From positions 1 through 36,520 of the IMG/VR virus record IMGVR_UViG_3300017960_000034: a stretch of 36,520 nt of DNA; one strand, given 5' to 3'. Positions 1 through 7,123 of this stretch are shown here, one piece after another. Position 1 is the first letter of the stretch. Each line of letters starts with the position of its first letter. This stretch comes from a virus. The position numbers were made by a program, and so were the translations under genes. The notes under the pieces are model-generated. The model ran no database searches and was not told the DNA's origin. It was given only the letters and a program-made list of their open reading frames with translations.

Positions 1-207
1 GAGCAGCTCGGGATTCTCGTCAAAGCAGACGACGTCAGGGTCGCCGCCTACAACGAGGCGAAGAGGGCGAGAGATCAGCTCGTCGCGATGCCGGCCCGAG
101 TCGCCCCGATGATCGCAGCGATCACCGACGCAAGTGAGGTCCTCAGAATCCTCGAGGATGAGATCGAAGCCATCTGCCGGGAGCTGAGTGGTGCCAAGCG
201 CGGTTGA
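1..207 (+). CDS. terS: Terminase small subunit, C-terminal part (continues from 35987)
   Basis: The reading frame is open from base 1 and ends with TGA at 205-207. Because the first 123 bases equal the last 123, this is the remainder of the gene that starts at 35987; joined across the circle it encodes 205 residues. This part is an alpha-helical, charged segment, as expected for the oligomerisation and large-subunit-contact region of small terminases. It overlaps the large terminase start by 20 bases, the usual terS-terL coupling. Seen: frame, overlap, adjacency. Inferred: function, from position and the N-terminal helix-turn-helix in the other part. Confidence 0.85.
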   Translation, partial: EQLGILVKADDVRVAAYNEAKRARDQLVAMPARVAPMIAAITDASEVLRILEDEIEAICRELSGAKRG

Positions 208-2059
208 AGTCTTCACCGAATCGTATCGGTCAGCGTGGACGCCGGAGCCGCGTCTGAACGTGAGCGAATGGGCCGATCGGTTTCGTGTTCTCGCCAACCG
301 TGCGGGTCACGCCCCCGTCAGATGGAAGTGTTCGACGACGCCATACACGCGAGAGATCATGGACGCGCTGGGCCCCCGCTCGCCGGCGCGTCGTGTCGTC
401 TTCATGTCGGGCACTCAGCTCTCGAAGACCGAGACGGGCCTGAACTGGCTCGGCTTCATCATGGACCAGTCGCCGGGGCCCATCCTCGTTCTTCGACCGA
501 CGGTCGACGAGGCGCGGCGATTCAGTCGTCAGCGGCTCGATCCGATGATCTCGACGACGCCCGTTCTGTCTGATCTGATCAAACCGGCGAGGTCTCGGGA
601 GGGCGGGAACACGCTGTTGATCAAGGAGTTCCCCGGCGGCGTTCTCTTCCTGACCGGCTCAAACTCAGCGACCGGGGTCAAGTCGATGCCGATTCGCTGG
701 CTCTTCTGCGATGAGATCGACGAATATCCCGGCGATGTGGACGGGCAGGGTGACCCGATCGCCCTGGCTGAGAAGCGAACGACGGGGCCTAGCTTCCCGC
801 AGCGGAAGGTCTTCCTCGTATCAACACCGACGGTCAAGGGCATCTCTCGAATCGAGAGAGAGTTCCTTCGCTCTGATCAGCGACGCTACTTCGTGCCGTG
901 TCCTCACTGTGGTCACTTCGACTGGGTTCGCTGGGAGAACATCAGGTGGGAGAAGGACGAGCAGGGGAAGCCGTTGCCTGAGACCGCAGCTCTCGCGTGT
1001 GTCGAGTGTGGGGCGATGATCGAAGAGCATCACAAGATGGAGATGTTAGCCGGCGGCGAGTGGCGACCGACGGCAGAGGGGGACGGGGTCACGATCGGCT
1101 ACCACATCTCGTCGTTGTATTCGCCCCTCGGCTGGTTCCCGTGGTCGGAGTGTGTCGCCGAGTTCATCGCCGCCCACGACGACCCGATCAAGCTGAAGTC
1201 GTGGGTCAACGCCGTCCTCGGCGAGACGTGGGAAGAGCGCGGCGACTCGGTCGACCCCGAGAGTCTACTGGCAAGAGCCGAGGTCTATCCGGCCGAAGTG
1301 CCTGACGGCGTCGGTGTCCTCGTCGCCTCTGTCGACGTTCAAGATGACCGTCTCGAAACAGCGGTCAAGGGCTACGGGGTCGGCGAAGAGTCGTGGCTGA
1401 TCGCCTATGAGGTCATCACAGGCGACCCCTCGAAGGAGGATGTCTGGCGCACGCTCGATCACTTCCTCGGTCGGACGTGGCGGCATGAACACGGGCAACG
1501 GGTGCCGATCTCTTGTGCTGTCGTCGACTCGGGCGGTCATCATACCGATCAGGTCTATCGCTTTTGTGTCAGACGAGCCAGCCGTCGGATCTTCGCAATC
1601 CGTGGCGGCTCCGAGACGGGGCGACCGCTCGTGCCCCGTCCCTCGAAGCGAAACCGCTATCACGTCAATCTCTTCACACTCTGCGTCGACACTGGCAAGG
1701 GCACCGTTCTCTCGCGTCTCAGAGTCGAAGAGCCGGGACCGGGATATGTTCATCTGCCCTCGTGGGTCGACGCCGAATACGTCGCGCAGCTCACAGCAGA
1801 GAAGGCGATTCGGAAGTGGGTCAGGAATCGGGGGACCGTTCGCCGCTGGGTCAAGACGCGAGAGCGGAACGAGGCTCTCGATCTCGAAGTCTACGCGCTC
1901 GCCGCCCTCTACATTCTCGGGCCCGCCTTCGTTCGATCGTTGCCCGAGAGGGTCGCCGCCCTCTCGAAGCCGGTCGACTCAGACGACGAGCCCGAGCCGT
2001 CGCCTACGCCGCCACGCCGGCGTCGTGGTGGCTGGATCGACGGGGCGAAAGGTCTGTGA
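188..2059 (+). CDS. terL: Terminase large subunit, GpA family
   Basis: Packages DNA into the prohead as ATPase motor and cuts concatemers. The 623-residue product has the GpA (lambda gpA) order: an ATP-binding loop around residues 75-83 (GTQLSKTET), a Walker B-like LFCDEIDE ending near 179, a four-cysteine zinc site (Cys238, Cys241, Cys271, Cys274), and the nuclease-domain signature VDVQDDRLE around 382-390 with a likely metal-binding Asp383. Length is normal for the family. Two GTG codons (188 and 191) are possible starts; both overlap the end of the small subunit. The strong hairpin at 2097-2130 follows the stop. GpA terminases normally work at cos sites, but no cos site could be located by eye. 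Confidence 0.93.
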   Translation: MVPSAVEVFTESYRSAWTPEPRLNVSEWADRFRVLANRAGHAPVRWKCSTTPYTREIMDALGPRSPARRVVFMSGTQLSKTETGLNWLGFIMDQSPGPILVLRPTVDEARRFSRQRLDPMISTTPVLSDLIKPARSREGGNTLLIKEFPGGVLFLTGSNSATGVKSMPIRWLFCDEIDEYPGDVDGQGDPIALAEKRTTGPSFPQRKVFLVSTPTVKGISRIEREFLRSDQRRYFVPCPHCGHFDWVRWENIRWEKDEQGKPLPETAALACVECGAMIEEHHKMEMLAGGEWRPTAEGDGVTIGYHISSLYSPLGWFPWSECVAEFIAAHDDPIKLKSWVNAVLGETWEERGDSVDPESLLARAEVYPAEVPDGVGVLVASVDVQDDRLETAVKGYGVGEESWLIAYEVITGDPSKEDVWRTLDHFLGRTWRHEHGQRVPISCAVVDSGGHHTDQVYRFCVRRASRRIFAIRGGSETGRPLVPRPSKRNRYHVNLFTLCVDTGKGTVLSRLRVEEPGPGYVHLPSWVDAEYVAQLTAEKAIRKWVRNRGTVRRWVKTRERNEALDLEVYALAALYILGPAFVRSLPERVAALSKPVDSDDEPEPSPTPPRRRRGGWIDGAKGL

Positions 2060-2087
2060 AATGCCGTCACTAGCGTCACTCGCGTCA

Positions 2088-2155
2088 GACAGACGAATCG
2101 GAGCCCGCCGTGTGGGTGACGGGCTCCGATCATCAGGGTCGATCGTCGGTCTGTC
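2088..2155. terminator. Bidirectional terminator between convergent transcripts
   Basis: An 11-bp perfect stem (2097-2107 with 2120-2130, ATCGGAGCCCG and its complement, 12-base loop) is enclosed by a second pair GACAGAC (2088-2094) / GTCTGTC (2149-2155). It fills the gap between the end of the large terminase gene and the end of the minus-strand cluster. There is no long T-run, so the factor-independent nature is inferred. A further perfect hairpin of 8-bp arms lies just beyond (2158-2175), inside the end of the minus-strand gene. Confidence 0.65.
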
Positions 2156-2396
2156 AGGCGTGACGACCGTCACGCGCTCTCGGTTGAAGGAACGGGGCCT
2201 CGAAGAGACTCGGGGCCTCGTCGGTCACGGCGTAGGCCCATGCATTCAGCCACACGGGCTCGCCCCCGCACATCGGGCAGTCCGTCGGCTCGTATCCCTC
2301 GGGCCAGTCCGGGTCGAACCGACCGTCGGCGGCGGCGGTGCAGTCGACCCACGTCGACCCGCAGTTCCGGCATCTCAGGGTCAGGACGTGCGACAT
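2154..2396 (-). CDS. Small zinc-ribbon protein, unknown function
   Basis: An 80-residue protein with two CxxC knuckles, CRNC near residue 9 and CPMC near residue 41, the pattern of a zinc ribbon. It begins LTLRCRNCGSTW and has an acidic middle. It is the last gene of the minus-strand cluster, and the ATG at 2396 is preceded by GAGGGGAAC. Small zinc ribbons of this kind are common in phage early regions; nothing in the sequence identifies a partner. Function unknown. Confidence 0.7.
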   Translation of the reverse strand: MSHVLTLRCRNCGSTWVDCTAAADGRFDPDWPEGYEPTDCPMCGGEPVWLNAWAYAVTDEAPSLFEAPFLQPRARDGRHA

Positions 2397-2397
2397 C

Positions 2398-2622
2398 TTA
2401 GTTCCCCTCGCTCTCGAAGTCTACGTGCTCGAATCCGAAGCTCCATGTCAGATCGTTCGCCATCTCGACTGCGACGTCGAGAGTCATCGCCTGTCCGATG
2501 CACACGGCAGCCGCGACGGGGTCGACGCCACGAGACATCAGCTCGTCAGAATCGAGCTGCACGATCTCGTCGCTCTCGGTGTCGTGTTCCTCGTAGACCG
2601 TCCACACCTTGTAGAACTTCAT
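2398..2622 (-). CDS. Hypothetical acidic protein
   Basis: A 74-residue protein beginning MKFYKVWTVYEEHD, acidic throughout. The ATG at 2622 was chosen over an upstream in-frame start because it overlaps the stop of the preceding gene (ATGA at 2619-2622), which signals translational coupling, and because a GGA-rich stretch lies just upstream (CAGGCGTCCG). No motif recognised. It sits in the middle of the minus-strand early-type cluster. Confidence 0.65.
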   Translation of the reverse strand: MKFYKVWTVYEEHDTESDEIVQLDSDELMSRGVDPVAAAVCIGQAMTLDVAVEMANDLTWSFGFEHVDFESEGN

Positions 2623-2852
2623 CGGACGCCTGCCTTCCTGAGCTGTCTCAGCTCGTGTCGATAGTCGGACTCCCAACCGGGATTCGCCTCGAAGTAGGCG
2701 TCGAGGGCGGCGACGATCACATCCTGTGCGGTCGACGGGCCGTGATAGGTGCCCGCCCTCTTCTCACGAGACCGGAACGCGAGGAAGGCCCTGAATCGGG
2801 CCTCTGCCTCGACGGTCGTCAGTCTGAACGAGTGCTGAGTCGGCTTCGTCAT
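2619..2852 (-). CDS. Small protein with ribbon-helix-helix-like layout
   Basis: A 77-residue protein. A strand-like start (HSFRLTTVEAEARFRAFLA) is followed after a basic loop by a helix STAQDVIVAALDAYFEA, which resembles the strand-helix-helix plan of CopG/Arc-type DNA-binding proteins, with Ser-Thr capping the second helix. That assignment is an inference from pattern only. Its ATG touches the TGA of the upstream gene (2852) and its own stop overlaps the next start, so it is translated within a coupled chain. It could be a small regulator of the phage or the host. Confidence 0.6.
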   Translation of the reverse strand: MTKPTQHSFRLTTVEAEARFRAFLAFRSREKRAGTYHGPSTAQDVIVAALDAYFEANPGWESDYRHELRQLRKAGVR

Positions 2853-3220
2853 CAGTCGATCTCCTTCCCGAGTTCGTTGATCGCGTCGATCAGGTCGTCA
2901 ACGGTCTCGATGTCGCGCCAGTTCGTGACCCCGACGGTGTCGATCGTTGACAGCGCACCGGCGGCAGATTTCAGGGCGATCAACGCCCCCGTTTCGAGTC
3001 CGACGAGCAGGGCGATCGCTGCTCGCGAGTCGAGGCCCCGAATGTCGATGATGGGCAGCTCTTCGCCCTCGGGATCGTCGAGGGCCGGGAACAGTCTGAT
3101 CTCGATGTCGCCCTCGGTCAGCTCCGTGTCGTGCCCGACGATCATCGAGGTCGTCACTGACACGCGCTGTGCGAGTGCCGGGATCTCGTCGGGCAGATGG
3201 ACGATCTTGTCGCTAGCCAT
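2852..3220 (-). CDS. Hypothetical acidic protein
   Basis: A 122-residue acidic protein (MASDKIVHLPDEIPAL...). A hydrophobic helix-like stretch, AAIALLVGLETGALIALKSAAGAL, is followed by an acidic C-terminus (DDLIDAINELGKEID). The start at 3220 was preferred to the longer frame from 3355 because the extension is basic and overlaps the upstream gene; from 3220 the overlap is only 8 bases. No family recognised. Confidence 0.62.
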   Translation of the reverse strand: MASDKIVHLPDEIPALAQRVSVTTSMIVGHDTELTEGDIEIRLFPALDDPEGEELPIIDIRGLDSRAAIALLVGLETGALIALKSAAGALSTIDTVGVTNWRDIETVDDLIDAINELGKEID

Positions 3221-3806
3221 TGTCGACCTCACTCTCTCGATAGCAGAAGTGGGGGCAGTCGTCACACCGCTGACCGCCGACGACCGTGACGTCGATGTCG
3301 TGACCCTGAGCCCGTGGCGACTTCGGGTCGATCGACGTGTGATACCGACAGACACCGTCGGTCACGCCCGCCCGAGGGCCGATCGGCTCGAAGTGCTGAC
3401 AGTCACGGTGCCGAGGGGCCTCGGCCTCGTCTCTGACGGCCTCGATGCCGGGGGCCCCATATTCGTGCGATGGACGAGACGGGGCCCCGACATCGGGGGC
3501 CCCGTCATCGTCGTCGACCATCGTGAACCGGATCGGGCCGCCTGTGATCGACGACCCCGAACACGATCGCGGGGGCTCGTAGGTCTCAGCGTCCAGAACG
3601 CCAGACGCGATCTGCTGACGCCGACCCGCGCCGCCCTGACTGTGAGGGGCGATCTCGACGGCGAAGCGATCGACGTCGCCATCGCCCCATGCACGGACGA
3701 TGATCTGTCCGTGCCATCCTTCGGTCGTGATTCGTGTCTCGCGGTGACCGATCGACGAGGTCACGTTGCCGCGAGAGTTCATCATCGTCGAGTGAAACCG
3801 TGCCAT
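3213..3806 (-). CDS. Hypothetical protein with a C-terminal cysteine cluster
   Basis: A 197-residue protein. The ATG at 3806 follows an excellent ribosome-binding site (AAGGAGCTGATCTC). The C-terminal 60 residues hold five or so Cys and several His (DCQHF..., GVCRYH, RCDDCPHFCY), consistent with metal binding. The middle is acidic and low in complexity (VDDDDGAPDVGAPS) and is encoded by GGGGCCCC-rich DNA that can fold (see 3478-3506). Function unknown. It heads the distal four genes of the minus cluster. Confidence 0.65.
   Translation of the reverse strand: MARFHSTMMNSRGNVTSSIGHRETRITTEGWHGQIIVRAWGDGDVDRFAVEIAPHSQGGAGRRQQIASGVLDAETYEPPRSCSGSSITGGPIRFTMVDDDDGAPDVGAPSRPSHEYGAPGIEAVRDEAEAPRHRDCQHFEPIGPRAGVTDGVCRYHTSIDPKSPRAQGHDIDVTVVGGQRCDDCPHFCYRESEVDNG
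3478..3506. repeat. Perfect inverted repeat inside a coding region
   Basis: GACGGGGCCCC and its exact complement are separated by seven bases. A third GGGGGCCCC copy lies at about 3451-3459 and a CCGAG/CTCGG dyad near 3411-3424. The stem is within the gene at 3213-3806 and would fold strongly in RNA or single-stranded DNA. Confidence 0.6.
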
Positions 3807-3818
3807 GAGATCAGCTCC

Positions 3819-4082
3819 TTAGAAGCGGGAACGGTAGGACCGCCCCGAGAAGACATCGAGAACGGAAGCGAGACCGCCATCATCGAGCCGCTCGCCCTTG
3901 TCATCAGAGACGATATGTTCGACGACCTCGATCTCGCCTCTTGCCTGCTCGACCCATCCTGCGGGACCCGCGAGAACGTCTTCGCCCTCGGGGGCCTCGT
4001 CGACCTCGACGACGGGGACGAAGACGATCTCGCCCGGGCCGCCGTTCTCGTGTCGACTGTAGATCGCCACGGCGAATCGCAT
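3819..4082 (-). CDS. Hypothetical acidic protein, first gene of the minus cluster
   Basis: An 87-residue protein (MRFAVAIYSRHENGG...) with a very acidic centre. The ATG at 4082 has a textbook ribosome-binding site (AAGGAGCTGACC G). It is the first gene behind the minus-strand promoter at 4141-4169, so it is likely to be expressed early and highly. No family recognised. Confidence 0.66.
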   Translation of the reverse strand: MRFAVAIYSRHENGGPGEIVFVPVVEVDEAPEGEDVLAGPAGWVEQARGEIEVVEHIVSDDKGERLDDGGLASVLDVFSGRSYRSRF

Positions 4083-4140
4083 CGGTCAGCTCCTTTCTCT
4101 CTCCCTCTCTGCCTCGGGGCCTCTCTCGCCCCACAGGACC

Positions 4141-4169
4141 AGTCTACCAACAGGAGGTCATAGTGGCAA
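4141..4169 (-). promoter_or_regulatory. Sigma70-like promoter for the minus-strand cluster
   Basis: On the minus strand TTGCCA (4169-4164) and TAGACT (4146-4141) are separated by exactly 17 bases. It lies about 60 bases before the ATG at 4082. Its -35 box overlaps the GTG start of the divergent gene at 4163, so the two directions may interfere. Confidence 0.6.
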
Positions 4170-5200
4170 GGCAAATCGCTAGGATGCTACCACCGAGGGG
4201 GTTTCGTGGGGCACGGAATCGCCCTAGAAGTGGGGCTCCTGAGCAGAAATCGCCTCTCCCGCACGATCGCCCGAGTGGGCGACTGAGAGGTCGGGGTCGC
4301 CCGAGATCGTTCAGCAGAGGCGATCTGTGGAGGTCGAAATCTGAGGTCCTCACGATCGACGACGTCGGTCTGCTTCTCCCTGGCGATCAGCTCTTCGTCA
4401 GACACGAGATCGTCGGCCCGCCGTGGAAGTGGCTAGTCGGCTTCCTGATCAGGGTCGCCACGTTCACTCGGAAGGACAAGCGACCGACCGTCGTGAATCA
4501 TGTGGCGACGGTGATCAGGGCGATCAGAGAAGTCGACATCATGTTCATCGGTATGACGGGAGAGCTTGACGCCCCCGAACTCCACGCCTTATCAGAGATC
4601 GACACCTACTACGGGATGGCCGGTCTCGAAATGCATGATGTCGACGGGCGACCGATCGCGATGCCAGCGACACGGGGGCCGATCGTGGACTGGATGATCG
4701 GCGAGGCTCTCGGCAAGGGCGGGTTTCACTACACTCGTCTGCTCGATCGCTACTCGGACACACGTCATTTCTCGATCGCCTTCTGTCGTCATCTCGGGGC
4801 GACCGACGACCACAGGACGAAGATCGTCGAGGCATGTGATTATCTGCGCGACAAGAATGTGACCTATGGCTTCCTGAAGATCGCTGCTCACGTCGGCGAC
4901 TTCGCGCTGACGCGAGTCTGGAATCTCATCGGCGGCAGGAGTGACGTCTACGCCTTTCGGTGGCTCTGTCGACTCGATCGGTATCCGATGTGTTCGTGGT
5001 CATCGCTCTACGTCTACGACAAGGCCGGTCTGCCGTTCGATGTGCCCGTCGAGATCGGGTCGCCCGACGATCTGTGGGACGAATGTCTCGTGAAGACCGA
5101 TGTCTGGATGTGGGGCTATCACTCGCCCGCGCTCGATGACGAGTTCGCACGTGCGACGCGCCGAGCGAGGGCGACCGAGAAAGGAGGAGCTGATGCGTGA
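4163..5200 (+). CDS. Permuted papain-like (YiiX/LRAT-type) peptidase or amidase
   Basis: A 345-residue product if it starts at the GTG preceded by AGGAGGTCATA. From residue 70 it reads like the permuted NlpC/P60 group: LLLPGDQLFVR, then His113 in NHVATVI, and a C-terminal Cys277 in MCSWSSLYVY followed by GSPDDLWD. The His-before-Cys order marks the permuted form; such enzymes cut peptide or amide bonds, often in the cell envelope. The first 66 residues are basic, low in complexity and encoded by structured element A (4221-4352), so the true N-terminus is unsettled; no ATG or GTG lies between 4184 and the conserved domain. It is the first gene of the left plus-strand series. Confidence 0.7.
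   Translation: MARQIARMLPPRGFRGARNRPRSGAPEQKSPLPHDRPSGRLRGRGRPRSFSRGDLWRSKSEVLTIDDVGLLLPGDQLFVRHEIVGPPWKWLVGFLIRVATFTRKDKRPTVVNHVATVIRAIREVDIMFIGMTGELDAPELHALSEIDTYYGMAGLEMHDVDGRPIAMPATRGPIVDWMIGEALGKGGFHYTRLLDRYSDTRHFSIAFCRHLGATDDHRTKIVEACDYLRDKNVTYGFLKIAAHVGDFALTRVWNLIGGRSDVYAFRWLCRLDRYPMCSWSSLYVYDKAGLPFDVPVEIGSPDDLWDECLVKTDVWMWGYHSPALDDEFARATRRARATEKGGADA
4221..4352 (+). repeat. Structured element A (relative of B at 25968 and C at 8690)
   Basis: Begins GCCCTAGAAGTGGGG and contains a 9-bp perfect stem ATCGCCTCT (4249-4257) / AGAGGCGAT (4316-4324) with an inner CGATC (4264-4268) / GATCG (4305-4309). It ends in the palindrome TGAGGTCCTCA (4342-4352). The same plan recurs at 25968-26100 with changed bases that still pair. 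Here it lies inside the apparent 5' end of the peptidase gene. Confidence 0.6.
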
Positions 5201-5384
5201 TCGACAGCGGGGTCGGAATCGACGGCGGCGGCGACCGTTTCTCTGCCGTCTCGGGCTGCACAAGTGGGGGCCGTGGGACATTCAGGCCCACGACTGGCGA
5301 GTGATCGAGAGGCGGTGCCGACGGTGTTCTGCCGTCGGTAGGTTTCGCCAGCCGACAGCGGCGGCGACAGAAAGGAATCGGTGA
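5193..5384 (+). CDS. Small basic zinc-knuckle protein
   Basis: A 63-residue protein: a poly-arginine N-terminus, then FLCRLGLHKWGPW and RRCRRCSAVGRF. The CxxGxHxW ... CxxC arrangement is typical of small phage/prophage zinc proteins (DUF1660-like; family assignment tentative). The ATG at 5193 has AAGGAGGAGCTG directly upstream and overlaps the end of the peptidase gene by eight bases. Role unknown. Confidence 0.7.
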   Translation: MRDRQRGRNRRRRRPFLCRLGLHKWGPWDIQAHDWRVIERRCRRCSAVGRFRQPTAAATERNR

Positions 5385-5728
5385 TGAAGAGAACGATCGG
5401 CCTCGTGGCGGCAGAGATCGAGCGAGACCTACGTCCGACGCTCAAGGGCACTCGTGAACACGAGATATTCAACGTCGTCCACGACGAGTTCGTGCAGCGT
5501 CTCGGGCGTCAGCATCCGGTGATGGCCGACGGCGACGTCCTCGTTCACGTCACGGAGGCCGAGTTCACCGTCCGCTGTCCCGACTGCGGATCCTTCGAGA
5601 CCGGCTCTCTGCCCGTCGGGGACGAGGGGACTCCGACGTTGACACTCGCTGATGTCAGATGTGGCGAGTCCGAGGCAACGCCTACCGAGACCGAGACCGA
5701 GCCGGCTAAGGAGGACGGCGACGAGTGA
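5384..5728 (+). CDS. Hypothetical protein with CxxC motif
   Basis: A 114-residue protein. Residues 60-70 contain RCPDCGSFETG, a single zinc-knuckle half; a further Cys follows near 94. The tail is a Thr/Glu-rich disordered segment (TPTETETEPAKEDGDE). A GTG three bases upstream (5381) is an alternative start; both overlap the previous stop and share the AAAGGAA ribosome-binding site. Function unknown. Confidence 0.65.
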   Translation: MKRTIGLVAAEIERDLRPTLKGTREHEIFNVVHDEFVQRLGRQHPVMADGDVLVHVTEAEFTVRCPDCGSFETGSLPVGDEGTPTLTLADVRCGESEATPTETETEPAKEDGDE

Positions 5729-6009
5729 TCAGGGCGATCGCCACGATCGCCCTGCTGTTGACGAGTGGGGTCATCGTCTCGACGACTCGGATCGGTAGCG
5801 TCGATCATCATGTCGTCGTGATCGGCGTTCTCCATCCGAACAACGAGATCAGGGTCGTCGTGAACGGTGACGAGATCGACGATTCGCCGGTGTGGTGTGA
5901 TTCGACCGGCGTCTTCTCGTTCATCTACAGCGCGGAGTGTCCTTGTCTCGTCGAGATGACCGTGATCTCGCCGGGGCCCGCTGCTCTCTGTGAGGAACAT
6001 GAGCGATGA
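5725..6009 (+). CDS. Small secreted protein
   Basis: A 94-residue protein with a hydrophobic N-terminus (IRAIATIALLLTSGVIV) that looks like a signal peptide or anchor, followed by a beta-rich stretch and four Cys (WCDS, ECPCL, LCEE) that could form disulfides outside the cytoplasm. The GTG at 5725 overlaps the previous stop and follows AAGGAGGACGGCGAC. It resembles the next gene in plan (signal, then beta-rich domain). Possible envelope or exclusion protein; function not known. Confidence 0.62.
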   Translation: MIRAIATIALLLTSGVIVSTTRIGSVDHHVVVIGVLHPNNEIRVVVNGDEIDDSPVWCDSTGVFSFIYSAECPCLVEMTVISPGPAALCEEHER

Positions 6010-6452
6010 AAGGAGTGACGATCGTGCGATTCATCCTGACGACCCTCGCCCTGTTGATGTGCGGGGCCTGCTGTGTGATCGGAGGCCCACTCGAGGACGG
6101 GCCCGAACTGAGTCTGTGCGTGTCGGCAACGTGGGGAGGCGCGACCCCGCCGATCGGATCGACTGCCGCTGTCGACATCTATTCGATGATCGAGGGCACG
6201 GGTCAGTGGACGCCGGTCGTCCTCGACGAGCCCTATCCGATCGTCGTCGCTACGGGGGCTCTCGTCGACACGTTCTGCTTCGACTGGCAGGTGCCCGAGA
6301 ACGGCGATCGGATGACATATCGGTATGAGGTCGAGCTGACGATCGGCGATCAGACCTACTCGCCCGCCGACTATCCCGAACTCGTTTGTGAGTCGGGCGA
6401 ATGGTGGTGGCTCTTCGCTGGTCGAATCCGTTGCTCTGAGCGCGAGCGATGA
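6006..6452 (+). CDS. Secreted, possibly lipid-anchored, beta-rich protein
   Basis: A 148-residue protein: N-terminal signal (FILTTLALLMCGACC) with a weak lipobox-like MCGAC, then an Ig-like beta-rich domain (YRYEVELTIGDQTYS) and a Cys pair near the end. The start is ambiguous: ATG 6006 overlaps the previous gene, whereas GTG 6024 sits eight bases after AAAGGAG and would give a cleaner signal peptide. Together with its neighbours it forms a group of exported small proteins. Superinfection exclusion is one guess, but nothing proves it. Confidence 0.63.
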   Translation: MKGVTIVRFILTTLALLMCGACCVIGGPLEDGPELSLCVSATWGGATPPIGSTAAVDIYSMIEGTGQWTPVVLDEPYPIVVATGALVDTFCFDWQVPENGDRMTYRYEVELTIGDQTYSPADYPELVCESGEWWWLFAGRIRCSERER

Positions 6453-6463
6453 AGGAGGCGATG

Positions 6464-6817
6464 ATGAGTCTGCCCCCGCTGAAACCGAACAGTCAGGGCG
6501 GCCGGCTACTCAAGGCGCTGGTCCTCGGCTGGCCCCGATTCGTCGGAGGTCAACGTGCATTCGGCGACCTCTGGCACAAGGCATCGACGCGTCTCGGTGA
6601 CACACTCGCGCCGAGGGGATTCGAGACCGTCGGTCACAAGTGCCCGAGGTCGGAGGGGAATCATCAGGTCTATCGCTTCGCCAGTGAAGCGATCTATCGG
6701 GAGGCGGCTTTGCTCACTCGCTCGTGGCAGACCGGCGAGAACATCGACGAGCTGCGACGACACGTCAGATCAGAGACACCGATGCCCGAGTTCGATCAGG
6801 GGCGGCTTTCGCTGTAG
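6464..6817 (+). CDS. Winged-helix DNA-binding candidate
   Basis: A 117-residue protein. NSQGGRLLKALVLGWPRFVGGQRAFGDLWHKASTRLGDTL followed by APRGFETVGHK and a GNHQVYRF strand matches the plan of small phage winged-helix proteins (helix, helix-turn-helix, wing), by pattern only. The third of three candidate ATGs (6449, 6461, 6464) was chosen because AGGAGG ends five bases before it. It is the most likely regulator in the left operon. Confidence 0.55.
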   Translation: MSLPPLKPNSQGGRLLKALVLGWPRFVGGQRAFGDLWHKASTRLGDTLAPRGFETVGHKCPRSEGNHQVYRFASEAIYREAALLTRSWQTGENIDELRRHVRSETPMPEFDQGRLSL

Positions 6818-6893
6818 ATGACGAGACACGGTCTGATTCTTGCACTCTCGTCTCTCGTCTCGACGATCGGCGTCGAGGGAGGGGAGGCGAGAC

Positions 6894-7082
6894 ATGAGGT
6901 CGACGTTCGTCATCAGGGCAGAGGCCCGAGAGATCAAGATGCTCGGGGCGATCATGGTCAGGCTGACCGTCAAGGTGATCGGGCTGATTGCCCTGTCGGT
7001 GTGGCAGATCGCACGACACGGGGCCCGCCGCTGCTGGACAGTGATTCAGGACGGGTCACGGTGCGGTCGTGGTTGGCGATGA
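6894..7082 (+). CDS. Small membrane protein
   Basis: A 62-residue protein with one hydrophobic segment (GAIMVRLTVKVIGLIALSVWQIA, about residues 18-40) flanked by Arg residues. The ATG at 6894 follows GGGAGGGGAGGCGAGAC. A competing frame from 6818 begins immediately after the previous stop but soon turns into Gln/Arg/Asp-rich sequence with no ribosome-binding site, so it was not chosen. Function unknown. Confidence 0.55.
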   Translation: MRSTFVIRAEAREIKMLGAIMVRLTVKVIGLIALSVWQIARHGARRCWTVIQDGSRCGRGWR

Positions 7083-7088
7083 TCGTGC

Positions 7089-7117
7089 TGGACACAGGTC
7101 GGCTCTCGTGTTAGAGT
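7089..7117 (+). promoter_or_regulatory. Sigma70-like promoter
   Basis: TGGACA (7089-7094), a 17-base spacer, and TAGAGT (7112-7117), preceded by TCGTGT. The predicted start near 7124 is just before the foldable RNA at 7132-7232. Best plus-strand promoter seen in the genome. Confidence 0.65.
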
Positions 7118-7123
7118 CGGTCT

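Noticed and set aside
1407-4163. Very long plus-strand open frame of 918 codons
   Set aside because: It runs antisense to five well-started minus-strand genes and overlaps the large terminase; composition is Arg/Ser/Pro-rich as in GC-rich shadow frames.
4163-4185. Plus-strand promoter with TAGGAT at 4180-4185
   Set aside because: A suitable -35 is missing (GTCATA at 17 bases matches only half), so it was not listed, though a plus-strand promoter is expected nearby.
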